Positions 24,323 through 31,409 of a stretch of DNA of 32,654 bases are shown here, piece by piece. Within the stretch, counting starts at the first letter, position 1, and each line of letters starts with the position of its first letter. The notes beneath the pieces are model-generated. The model was not told the DNA's origin. It saw only the letters and a list, made by a program, of their open reading frames with translations, and did not search any database. The stretch is taken from IMG/VR virus record IMGVR_UViG_3300007555_000020, positions 1 through 32,654 of that record; one strand, written 5' to 3'. The position numbers and the translations under genes are program-made. Source of the DNA: a virus.

Positions 24323-26941
24323 ATGAGTGTTCCATTAAAATTAAAGGATAGTGCAGCGCCAACAGAACTTCAGAAGTTTTCTTCGACTGAAGAGAACTAT
24401 CTCGCATACCAAACAGGTCTATATCTCGCAGAACAGGACTCTACTAATACTGGTAGACTGTCTACGTCTTTGGCGGCATCTTCTTATCAACCTATCGGCA
24501 CTTTCGTTAATACCTCTTATGATTCTGCGGTGGGTACTCCATCTGGAGTTGGCGGTTTCTTGCCGATCACCACTGTTGGTTCAGTAATAGGACAAAATAC
24601 TTTTGTTCAATCTAATGCGGACAGTGATGTACGTAGACTTATCTATTCAGATTCCGATACTAGTGTGGGTTATACCCAGACTGATGGTGGTGTTGATACA
24701 GTTATACCCCAACTTAAAATCAGGGAGATGGATGATTCTGACCAAATCAGGGTGATCGATAGAATTAATTCGACCATCTATACAAACGATTACCCAGGCA
24801 CATACAAATTATCTTCTTCTGGGTCACTTACCGACTATGCGATTGAAAAACATATTTTTAGTGACACTAGGACAGATGGTACTACTGTTCCATACTATCT
24901 TCATAAAAGAACCACCATGACCGCACCAACAGCTGTGCGACCATTTGCGATAAAAAGGTCTAATGGTGATAGTGGTGATTATCAGGGTCTTCAACAAATG
25001 ACAGACCGACAGATAGGTCAAAGTCTGGGTACTGTATCAAAAAATCGAATTGGTCAGTCGGCTAATCCTGTCGGTTCCTACTTACTTCTAAGTTCTGCAC
25101 AAGGTACTCCTGTCGCAAATGGGTATTCTGGTTCGTGGTCATCAAAGGGTACTGCAACAGACACTCGACAAGCGGTTACTGATGCAACTTATACACGTAG
25201 TAGGGTTTCAACATATGCGAGACAAAGAGATTCTACTTACTCACAAGACTACACTAGAGATAGAGCTTCGACATTCTCACAACAATTTATAGGTAATTAT
25301 ACTCGTAATTTTAGCGACACCTATACTAGAACTCGTACAAGTATATACTCGCCAGGCTTTGTGGGCGACTACATTGGTAACTATACTACAGAAAGAGACC
25401 AAAACTTTACAAGAGTTTCTACGAGAACCAGTACATATTCTAGAACTAGTACCAGAGATCGTAACCAAGACTTCCAAGGCACAAGTAGTTATACTGGTAA
25501 TTTCCTTGGTAACTATGCTGGTGACTATTTGGGCGTCAGCAATAGTCCCTATTACGGTAATAATTCTACTTACTATTGGAGGGTTGTCCGCAGTTATTAT
25601 GGCAATTCAGCAACTTTATATGTTGTCTTTAACGGCGTCACTGTAATACAGAACTCTTACTCAAATCACAGCACTGCTATGAACGTGACTTCATATCCTG
25701 GCAATGATGGTTTTACATACGAGAGAGGTGTTTCGATAACAGGTTATACCCTCACCGATAACTGGGCGGTTAGACAAAAGAATTATAATCATAATTTCCA
25801 AGGTGTCTATTCAGCCAGTTATACAAGAACCAGTACTAGACAGAATCAGTTTGTTGGCGACTTCGCAGGTAACTATGTCGGCAACTTCTCAAGAACTCTT
25901 TACTTTGATGGTGATTTTACTGGTGACTTTGTTGGTGACTTCACCCGAAATAGTACCAGAACCGTAGAAGATAGTTTTAGTCGTAACTTTGTTGGTGACT
26001 ATGTCGGCAACTTCACTAGAACTAGAACAAGTAATTATACAAGGGAGAGGAATACACAGTTTCAGAGAACACGTACAAGTACCTATGCTGGTAACTTTAC
26101 TGGGGACTTTACTGGTAACTACGGTGGTAATTTCCTTGGTAACTATGTTGGTACTGCTGTGGTAACTCTAAGTAGTAATGAAGCTGTTACTAATGTGGAT
26201 ACTACTATAGTAAGTTCCGGCTCAAGAACGATTACTTATCTTCAGATGGCAGGATATTTTACTGGTTATGTTGATGGTGGTCAACGTCTAATGAGATTCT
26301 ACCGTGCTTTCCAATATAATGAAATGACCAATCAAGGCCCGGCTTTTTATACTTATTTGTTCATGGCGGAGAATAGTGATACTGGCGACATTGAGGACAG
26401 CACACCAGCCGCTTATGGTGGTTCTTATGGGTCGCCAGAGGGCGGTTTCGCCCAAGCACTCTCTCGCCTACAATCAACCAGCTCCTCTCTTCGCTATACG
26501 GTAACCGTTGGTAGTGGAACAGCCTCTTATACTAGAACATCTACCCGAACTTCAACCAGAAATTCTACTCGAGCTTCAACCAGAACGTCTTCAAAGAATT
26601 TCGAAGGAAACTACACAGGTGACTTTACTGGTAATTATTCAAGAAACTTTGTGGGCAATTACACAACAAACTTTCAGAGAACACGAGTATCCAGTTACAT
26701 TGGCGCATCAGAATTCTCACGAGATTTCGTTGGTAACTATGTTGGCAACTACAGTAGTGAATTTTTACGTACCTCTACAAGAACAAGATCGGAGAATTAT
26801 ATAGGTAACTATACTGGTAATTATGCGAGAAGTTTTGAGGGTAATTATTCAAGAACCTTTACAGGAAATTACGCTGGCACAGAAATAGGGAGTAGTCCCA
26901 CAAACATTGAGACATATACACTCTATGTAAGAACCGCATAA
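24323..26941 (+). CDS. Tetrapeptide-repeat fibre protein A with two globular inserts
   Basis: This 872-residue protein has a globular N-terminus (about 1-285) paralogous to that of the next gene: 'STEENYLAYQTGLYLAEQDS', 'NDYPGTYKLSS', 'TMTAPTAVRPFAIKRS', 'YQGLQQMTD'. From about 290 it is a four-residue repeat of [F/Y/S/R]-x-[G/R/S]-[N/D/T], e.g. 'FTGDFVGDFTRN', with arginine-threonine tetrads ('YTRTRTSI'). Two inserts without repeats break the array: about 404-492 ('YYGNNSTYYWRVVRSYYGNS') and about 611-735 ('YLQMAGYFTGYVDGG'). It ends 'TYTLYVRTA'. Start: GGAG about 11 bases before the ATG. A structural/adhesive role is inferred; the fold of the repeat is unknown to me. No membrane or signal segment. 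Confidence 0.7.
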   Translation: MSVPLKLKDSAAPTELQKFSSTEENYLAYQTGLYLAEQDSTNTGRLSTSLAASSYQPIGTFVNTSYDSAVGTPSGVGGFLPITTVGSVIGQNTFVQSNADSDVRRLIYSDSDTSVGYTQTDGGVDTVIPQLKIREMDDSDQIRVIDRINSTIYTNDYPGTYKLSSSGSLTDYAIEKHIFSDTRTDGTTVPYYLHKRTTMTAPTAVRPFAIKRSNGDSGDYQGLQQMTDRQIGQSLGTVSKNRIGQSANPVGSYLLLSSAQGTPVANGYSGSWSSKGTATDTRQAVTDATYTRSRVSTYARQRDSTYSQDYTRDRASTFSQQFIGNYTRNFSDTYTRTRTSIYSPGFVGDYIGNYTTERDQNFTRVSTRTSTYSRTSTRDRNQDFQGTSSYTGNFLGNYAGDYLGVSNSPYYGNNSTYYWRVVRSYYGNSATLYVVFNGVTVIQNSYSNHSTAMNVTSYPGNDGFTYERGVSITGYTLTDNWAVRQKNYNHNFQGVYSASYTRTSTRQNQFVGDFAGNYVGNFSRTLYFDGDFTGDFVGDFTRNSTRTVEDSFSRNFVGDYVGNFTRTRTSNYTRERNTQFQRTRTSTYAGNFTGDFTGNYGGNFLGNYVGTAVVTLSSNEAVTNVDTTIVSSGSRTITYLQMAGYFTGYVDGGQRLMRFYRAFQYNEMTNQGPAFYTYLFMAENSDTGDIEDSTPAAYGGSYGSPEGGFAQALSRLQSTSSSLRYTVTVGSGTASYTRTSTRTSTRNSTRASTRTSSKNFEGNYTGDFTGNYSRNFVGNYTTNFQRTRVSSYIGASEFSRDFVGNYVGNYSSEFLRTSTRTRSENYIGNYTGNYARSFEGNYSRTFTGNYAGTEIGSSPTNIETYTLYVRTA
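25190..26896 (+). repeat. Twelve-base (tetrapeptide) repeat array in fibre protein A
   Basis: Codon blocks for F/Y-x-G-N/D alternate with T-R-T-S/T-R tetrads. Two non-repeat inserts interrupt the array near 25535-25800 and 26153-26525. DNA copies are diverged, so this is an old protein-level repeat and not a fresh satellite. Confidence 0.8.
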
Positions 26942-26944
26942 ATA
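26937..26944 (+). promoter_or_regulatory. Possible weak late promoter
   Basis: CATAAATA, one base off the TATAAATA box, overlaps the end of fibre gene A and sits 8 bases before the ATG of gene B, with GAGG between. Could be chance from the codons for A-stop. Confidence 0.25.
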
Positions 26945-26952
26945 GAGGTATT

Positions 26953-29073
26953 ATGGGAGATACTACACTAAAACTTGAAGGCACTAATGGTGACCTCAAG
27001 GAAATAACGACTACCGAAGAGAACTACCTTGCGTACCAAGCTGGGTTGCATATCTCTACATTAGATTCTAACGCCCTAGGTATGTTGTGTACTGTTAATA
27101 ACAATGTTAAAACTGTTGGTGTGCTTACCGATGGGTATTATAGTTCTGGGCCAGGCAGTCATGCATTCGATGGTGGTGGTGTTCCTGTAACCACAGTGCA
27201 AACGACACTATTTCAGAAAGGTACTGCTGATACAGTTGATTTTGCCAATGATTCATCTGCATTCCGATACCCAATTGAATTTACTGATAACAGCGGAACG
27301 TCCGAAATACATGAGTTAGATTCTTCGGAAGTTGACACTCTCACCGACCGATTACTTTCTCGTATTACAACATCCGAATATCCTGGCACAATCAAGATCG
27401 GTTCATCTGCACCCAGTTCAGATTATTCGGTATACAAAGCTGGAGTCTTTGAAGATACTCTGGTTGATGGTACTGCCGGAACAACTTATAATCTGTATAT
27501 AAGAGATACGATGACCGCACCCACGGCTGTGCGACCAGTTGCAATCAAAAGGTCTAGTGGTCTGACAGGCACTTTCCAAGGTCTTCAGGAAATGACTGAT
27601 GCCGAAATTGGTTATACCTTTGGTACAAGATGTCAAACTAGGATGCAAAAAGATGGTTTTTCATTTCCTGTTGATATTGGTAGTTATCAGTTAAGAAGTA
27701 ATTCACAAGGTGCGCCATCTTCGTCAGGTACTTGGGTCTCTCGTGGTACTGCGACAGATACACGTCACTCAACAGGGGACGTAAATTACACCACAGATTT
27801 TACCCGAACCCGATCAAGTAGTTTTGAAGGAAATTATTCCAGAACCTTTGCAGGAAATTACTTAGGTAACTTTACTGGTAATTTCCAGTCAGGTTTCACC
27901 GGCAACTTCGAGGGCAATTTTTCAAATTCTGGGTTTCTTGGTGATTACACTGGTAATTATAGTAGAAACTTTGTTGGTAACTATACTGGTAATTATTCGA
28001 GAAACTTTGTAGGCAATTATACAGGTAATTATAGCAGAGACTTTACTGGTAACTATGCAAGAGCATTTAGTGCAAACTATCAGAGAACACGTACAAGTAA
28101 CTTTGTTGGTGATTTCACTGGTAATTATAGCAGAGACTTTGAAGCTAATTATACACAAGACTTTACTGGTAACTTTGCTGGTGATTTCACAGGTGATTTT
28201 ACTGGTAACTTTACAAATGTGTTTTCCCAAGCGTATACCAGAACTCGTGTAACAGACTTTACTGGTAACTATGCTGGTGACTTTGCTGGTAACTTCTTTG
28301 GTAACTACGGTAGAACCTACTTAGGTAACTTTACTGGTAACTTTGTTGGTAACTATACCAGAACATCAACACGTACTAGTAGACAATCTTCATCATATGT
28401 AGGCACTACAAATTATTATGGTAACTTTACTGGTAACTATACCAGAACATCAACACGTACTAGTACTAGGAATGATGGATCAACATATACGAGAACGAGT
28501 ACGAGAACGAGTACGAGAGCGAGTACGAGAACGAGTACAGGCAATTTTGTTGGTAACTATACTGGTAATTACTCAAACGATTTTACAAGAAATTCTACTC
28601 TTAACTCTACCAGAGATTCTCTTAATGACTTTACTGGCGACTTTGTTGGTAATTATTCAAGAGCATTTAGTGCAAACTATCAGAGAACACGATCAAGCAA
28701 TTATGTAGGTGACTACACTGGTAATTATTCTAGGGACTTCTTGAGAACGAGAAGTTCTGCATTTTCGGCTGAATACCAAAGAACGAGGAGTTCTGCATAT
28801 TCAGCTGAATACCAAAGAACGAGAAGTTCTGTCTTCTCTGCTAACTATACAAGGAATCGAGTTTCCACATTCTCGCAGGATTTTACCAGAAATTCCACAG
28901 GTGATTTTACTCGTGATAGTACAGCGACCTCAACGAGATCACGTACTAGTACTTTCAGTGCAAACTATAGTAGAAACTTTCTTGGTAACTATACTGGCGA
29001 TTTTCAAGGAACAACTGTTGGTAGTGGAACCTTTGTCAGTGCAACATATACCCTATACCAAAGGGTTTCGTAA
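26953..29073 (+). CDS. Tetrapeptide-repeat fibre protein B, paralogue of A
   Basis: A 706-residue protein whose first 275 residues match protein A ('TTEENYLAYQAGLHISTLDS', 'YPGTIKIGSS', 'TMTAPTAVRPVAIKRSSG', 'TFQGLQEMTDAEIGYTFG'), so the two arose by duplication. From residue about 282 to 690 it is an almost unbroken four-residue repeat, more than thirty copies of G-N-(Y/F) units ('YTGNYSRNFVGNYTGN') mixed with R-T-S tetrads ('YQRTRSSAYSAEYQRT'). It has no insert like those of A. It ends 'SATYTLYQRVS', like A. It is Asn/Gly/Thr/Tyr-rich, with many N-x-S/T triplets. GAGG eight bases upstream is a fair ribosome site. Probably a trimeric adhesin shaft; no catalytic motif. Confidence 0.7.
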   Translation: MGDTTLKLEGTNGDLKEITTTEENYLAYQAGLHISTLDSNALGMLCTVNNNVKTVGVLTDGYYSSGPGSHAFDGGGVPVTTVQTTLFQKGTADTVDFANDSSAFRYPIEFTDNSGTSEIHELDSSEVDTLTDRLLSRITTSEYPGTIKIGSSAPSSDYSVYKAGVFEDTLVDGTAGTTYNLYIRDTMTAPTAVRPVAIKRSSGLTGTFQGLQEMTDAEIGYTFGTRCQTRMQKDGFSFPVDIGSYQLRSNSQGAPSSSGTWVSRGTATDTRHSTGDVNYTTDFTRTRSSSFEGNYSRTFAGNYLGNFTGNFQSGFTGNFEGNFSNSGFLGDYTGNYSRNFVGNYTGNYSRNFVGNYTGNYSRDFTGNYARAFSANYQRTRTSNFVGDFTGNYSRDFEANYTQDFTGNFAGDFTGDFTGNFTNVFSQAYTRTRVTDFTGNYAGDFAGNFFGNYGRTYLGNFTGNFVGNYTRTSTRTSRQSSSYVGTTNYYGNFTGNYTRTSTRTSTRNDGSTYTRTSTRTSTRASTRTSTGNFVGNYTGNYSNDFTRNSTLNSTRDSLNDFTGDFVGNYSRAFSANYQRTRSSNYVGDYTGNYSRDFLRTRSSAFSAEYQRTRSSAYSAEYQRTRSSVFSANYTRNRVSTFSQDFTRNSTGDFTRDSTATSTRSRTSTFSANYSRNFLGNYTGDFQGTTVGSGTFVSATYTLYQRVS
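28058..28091 (+). repeat. 34-base direct repeat, copy 1
   Basis: Identical to 28658-28691, exactly 600 bp apart, encoding R-A-F-S-A-N-Y-Q-R-T in both copies. A length divisible by three keeps any recombination in frame. Confidence 0.85.
28347..28381 (+). repeat. 35-base direct repeat, copy 1
   Basis: Identical to 28431-28465, 84 bp apart (28 codons), encoding G-N-Y-T-R-T-S-T-R-T-S. In-frame deletion or gain by recombination is possible. Confidence 0.85.
28431..28465 (+). repeat. 35-base direct repeat, copy 2
   Basis: Second copy of the 28347-28381 repeat; both contain the segment encoding TRTSTRTS. Confidence 0.85.
28489..28536 (+). repeat. Four tandem 12-base units (ACGAGAACGAGT)
   Basis: Units 1, 2 and 4 are identical; unit 3 has one change (ACGAGAGCGAGT). 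Each encodes T-R-T-S (unit 3 T-R-A-S). Identity this high marks a recent expansion within the older array. Confidence 0.9.
28658..28691 (+). repeat. 34-base direct repeat, copy 2
   Basis: Second copy of the 28058-28091 repeat; the flanks diverge directly after it. Confidence 0.85.
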
Positions 29074-29112
29074 AATACTTATATATAATTTTGAATGAAT
29101 TAGGAGACAACA

Positions 29113-29562
29113 ATGTCTAGAACATGGTTAGATAATGCATTTTGGGAAACCCCTCGAAAGAAAACTCTAAATGCAATTAGTGAGATTGTCGAAGGAAATA
29201 AAACAACTCGTAAGGTTTGGAAACTCGACAAGTTAAACGCTGACGGCACAGAGAACGAAGATTTCAAAGAAGTCGTTGCGTTTCTTGGCGAAGAACAGAT
29301 TAACAATTCAAGTAAGAAACGACTCGAACAGAAACAAGAAGAAGCAGAAGTTGATAAACAACAAAAACTTGAAAAGGAACGTGCGAAGAAACTAGAGAAA
29401 CTATTTGCATATAAACTAGAAACCTTTGAGATCGAAGAAATCAAAGCATCTAAGAATCGTGCATTGAAATCTAAACTGAGACGTTCTAAGTCTGTCCCTG
29501 AAGTGAACCTTTACGCTATTTTAATTATACAGGACTCTATGAAAAATGAAGGAACTCACTAA
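29113..29562 (+). CDS. Small charged helical protein of unknown function
   Basis: A 149-residue protein starting 'MSRTWLDNAFWETPRKKTLNA', with a long Lys/Glu coiled-coil-like middle ('KKRLEQKQEEAEVDKQQKLE', 'KERAKKLEKLF') and a basic tail. GGAGA seven bases upstream is a strong ribosome site. An AT-rich string (TATATATA at 29080-29087) lies in the preceding 39-base gap but is not a clear promoter. I do not recognise the family. Placement after the fibres and before a glycosyltransferase suggests a fibre assembly or attachment factor. Its last 17 bases overlap the next gene. Confidence 0.5.
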   Translation: MSRTWLDNAFWETPRKKTLNAISEIVEGNKTTRKVWKLDKLNADGTENEDFKEVVAFLGEEQINNSSKKRLEQKQEEAEVDKQQKLEKERAKKLEKLFAYKLETFEIEEIKASKNRALKSKLRRSKSVPEVNLYAILIIQDSMKNEGTH

Positions 29563-30289
29563 AGGTTTTGTGATTGTTGCATCCAGAAATTCAAACTTCT
29601 ACATTTACGCTTGCAACCTAATAGAATCAATCCGAGACTGGTATCCTGATGCGAATATAACACTTTTCACTGAAGAAAGGTTTATTGACCATCGTGCAGA
29701 TGAAGCTGATAATGTCGAAATTTGTGACAATCATTATCGTGCGAAACTAACTGGTATGGCCCAAACACCCTACGACATCACCATGTATGTTGATGCAGAC
29801 ATGGAATGCGAACACGAAGACATCGCAAAGGTCTGGGATGAAATGAAGGACTATGATTTAGTCTTTCATGAATTGAATAAAGAACGTGAAAAGTTTTATG
29901 CAATTCGTGAATTTAAGTTTGATGGTGGCGTTGAGAAGTACAAGTTATGTGGGGGTGTGTGTCTCTATCGTAGTTCCAATCCATTAGTAAAAGAGTTCAT
30001 GGAGGACTGGGATGATCTGTATCGTAGACAACATTCGGGTCAATGGAAACCCGATGGTTTTGATGATGATATTTGGAACAAAGACCTCAAACACTTTGAT
30101 CAGACAACCCTCTGGTGGTTGACCGAGAAGGTGGAAAAGTACAAAGGCTTGAAGATCGGAATCTTTGATGATGACATTCGATGGAACTACTTTACACAGT
30201 ATGATTATAGTGGTTTGAAAAAACCAGATAAACCCCCAATATTGAGACACTATTCTGGATGTTTACAGAAGGATAAGTTGATTGTATAA
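29546..30289 (+). CDS. GT-A-type glycosyltransferase
   Basis: The 247-residue protein begins 'KGFVIVASRNSNFYIYACNLIESIRDWYPDANITLFTE', an N-terminal Rossmann-like strand and helix typical of GT-A enzymes, followed by 'MYVDADMEC' with D83-A-D85 as the likely D-x-D metal and sugar-nucleotide site. 'KLCGGVCLYR' and 'FDQTTLWWLTEKV' fit the acceptor-side part of GT8-like folds, and 'PPILRHYSGC' may be the late His that closes the metal site. Substrate and acceptor cannot be read from sequence. Its position in the fibre block suggests a virion protein acceptor, though DNA or host glycans are possible. The start overlaps the previous gene by 17 bases; AGGA is 11 bases upstream. Confidence 0.65.
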   Translation: MKELTKGFVIVASRNSNFYIYACNLIESIRDWYPDANITLFTEERFIDHRADEADNVEICDNHYRAKLTGMAQTPYDITMYVDADMECEHEDIAKVWDEMKDYDLVFHELNKEREKFYAIREFKFDGGVEKYKLCGGVCLYRSSNPLVKEFMEDWDDLYRRQHSGQWKPDGFDDDIWNKDLKHFDQTTLWWLTEKVEKYKGLKIGIFDDDIRWNYFTQYDYSGLKKPDKPPILRHYSGCLQKDKLIV

Positions 30290-30963
30290 TGAAAAATATT
30301 CCTATAAGAAATAAGGAAGTCATTGAACTTCTCGAAGAAGTGAAAACATACTATGATGACCGTGAACATCTAATGTCACTTTTGCGTGTTAATGGAAGTG
30401 AAAAGGATGCGGATTGGTTTACAAGTGATGAGTATCGTGACCAAATTATAAACATGGATACCGACCACGATGGGTATCCAGAAGCTACTCACTCAATATC
30501 ACTAAAAAACACTCATCTAGACACTAATGGTAAGACCAAAAATAATGCTGAAATAGCAAAACTCGTAGAAAGATTTAGTATACTTAATGAAAAATTGTGT
30601 ACCATATTCTCTACACGAACGTGTGCATTGTTCACAATGTATCCGCCTGGCGGGTTTCTCTCGTGGCATAACAATGCAAATGCGTGTGCATATAACTTAA
30701 TCTTCTCTTGGTCAGAAACTGGAGACGGATACTTCAAATATGTTGATGGTAAGACAGGCGAAGATGTTGTCATGCAAGATGTACAGGGTTGGCAATGCAA
30801 AGCTGGATACTTTGGTTCGTATAGTGAATCTTGGGACAAAAGAGTTTATCATGCCGCAAAAACTAATTGTTGGAGAATAACCGTTTCTTTTATCTTTGAC
30901 GAGAGTGCAATGTCTATGGGTATGCAAGACGAAATCATAGAAGAAATAATGTCCGATTACTAA
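30289..30963 (+). CDS. 2-oxoglutarate/Fe(II) oxygenase-like protein
   Basis: The 224-residue protein has a helical N-terminus and a double-stranded beta-helix-like C-terminal half: 'LFTMYPPGGFLSWHNNANACAYNLIFSW', 'GDGYFKYVD', 'WQCKAGYFGSYSES' and 'KRVYHAAKTNCWRITVSFIF'. H127 and H188 fit the two metal histidines and R196, eight residues on, the 2OG-binding arginine. The usual Asp/Glu two residues after the first His is N129, so the standard facial triad is incomplete. Asparaginyl/aspartyl hydroxylases also lack this acid, so activity is not ruled out. It starts on the glycosyltransferase stop (TAATG). Acceptor is unknown; a fibre protein is a guess. Confidence 0.6.
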   Translation: MKNIPIRNKEVIELLEEVKTYYDDREHLMSLLRVNGSEKDADWFTSDEYRDQIINMDTDHDGYPEATHSISLKNTHLDTNGKTKNNAEIAKLVERFSILNEKLCTIFSTRTCALFTMYPPGGFLSWHNNANACAYNLIFSWSETGDGYFKYVDGKTGEDVVMQDVQGWQCKAGYFGSYSESWDKRVYHAAKTNCWRITVSFIFDESAMSMGMQDEIIEEIMSDY

Positions 30964-30983
30964 AATCTTGGAGTTCTAAACCT

Positions 30984-30991
30984 TATAAATA
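30984..30991 (+). promoter_or_regulatory. T4-type late promoter
   Basis: TATAAATA within AAACCTTATAAATA, the same extended string as at 3852 and 15339. Expected +1 near 30997, with a leader of about 31 bases to the gene at 31028. Confidence 0.75.
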
Positions 30992-31014
30992 AACACATAA
31001 AGGTTTTATTTAAC

Positions 31015-31026
31015 ATGGGTATTTAG
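31015..31026 (+). other. Three-codon leader ORF (M-G-I) before the gene at 31028
   Basis: AAAGG at 30999-31003 is 11 bases before this ATG but 24 before the ATG at 31028, so ribosomes should load on ATG GGT ATT TAG and reinitiate one base after the stop. The next gene has no Shine-Dalgarno sequence of its own. Confidence 0.4.
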
Positions 31027-31027
31027 A

Positions 31028-31396
31028 ATGTCATCAACAAATTACGAAGATATAACAATTAATCAGGGAACAGATGTTGCAATTGAAGTGCATCTGGTTC
31101 ATGATAGTGGAAGTGCGTTTGACTTGACAAATAGGTCAGTTTCTGCTATGATGAAACGCAGATACACTGACTCTGCAAACGACCCCGACACACTACAATT
31201 CAATGCAGTAGTAGCAACCCCACCAGCTGATGGGATTCTCACTTTATCACTCACTAATGCACAAACAGATGCTTTGAAACCTAGAGGTAGGTACGTCTAT
31301 GACGTAGAGTTATCTCACACTGATAGTGATACCAATACAATAACCCAGAGAATACTCGAAGGTCAAATCGAAGTATCTCCCTCGGTTACAAAATAA
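31028..31396 (+). CDS. Small beta-domain virion-type protein
   Basis: A 122-residue protein with an immunoglobulin- or BppU-N-like beta pattern: 'DITINQGTDVAIEVHLVHDS', 'FDLTNRSVSAMMKRRY', 'GILTLSLTNAQTDAL', 'GRYVYDVELSHTDSD', 'RILEGQIEVSP'. Such domains appear at baseplate-proximal ends of fibres. It stands alone here, directly before the last fibre gene, and probably attaches it. No Shine-Dalgarno sequence precedes the ATG. Family name not certain. Confidence 0.55.
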   Translation: MSSTNYEDITINQGTDVAIEVHLVHDSGSAFDLTNRSVSAMMKRRYTDSANDPDTLQFNAVVATPPADGILTLSLTNAQTDALKPRGRYVYDVELSHTDSDTNTITQRILEGQIEVSPSVTK

Positions 31397-31409
31397 GAAG
31401 AGGAAAGAG

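Larger units (their letters stand above)
27798..29020 (+). repeat. Twelve-base (tetrapeptide) repeat array in fibre protein B
   Basis: Tetrads stay in register for about 400 residues, with one or two single-residue slips (near 'SNSGFLGD'). Position 1 is aromatic, Ser or Arg; position 3 is Gly, Arg or Ala; position 4 is Asn, Asp or Thr. Confidence 0.85.

Noticed and set aside
24824-28252. Overlapping ORFs in other frames of the repeat fibres (for example 28055-28252, 28418-28708, 27922-28230 minus)
   Set aside because: A 12-base repeat without stops in one frame tends to leave other frames open; these have low-complexity I/L/V/T products and no ribosome sites.
27798-29020. CRISPR array
   Set aside because: The repeats are coding, of 12-base period, diverged and without unique spacers of constant length.
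29080-29087. TATATATA as a late promoter before 29113
   Set aside because: It differs from TATAAATA at a key position and lacks the AAACC prefix; could be AT-rich gap sequence.
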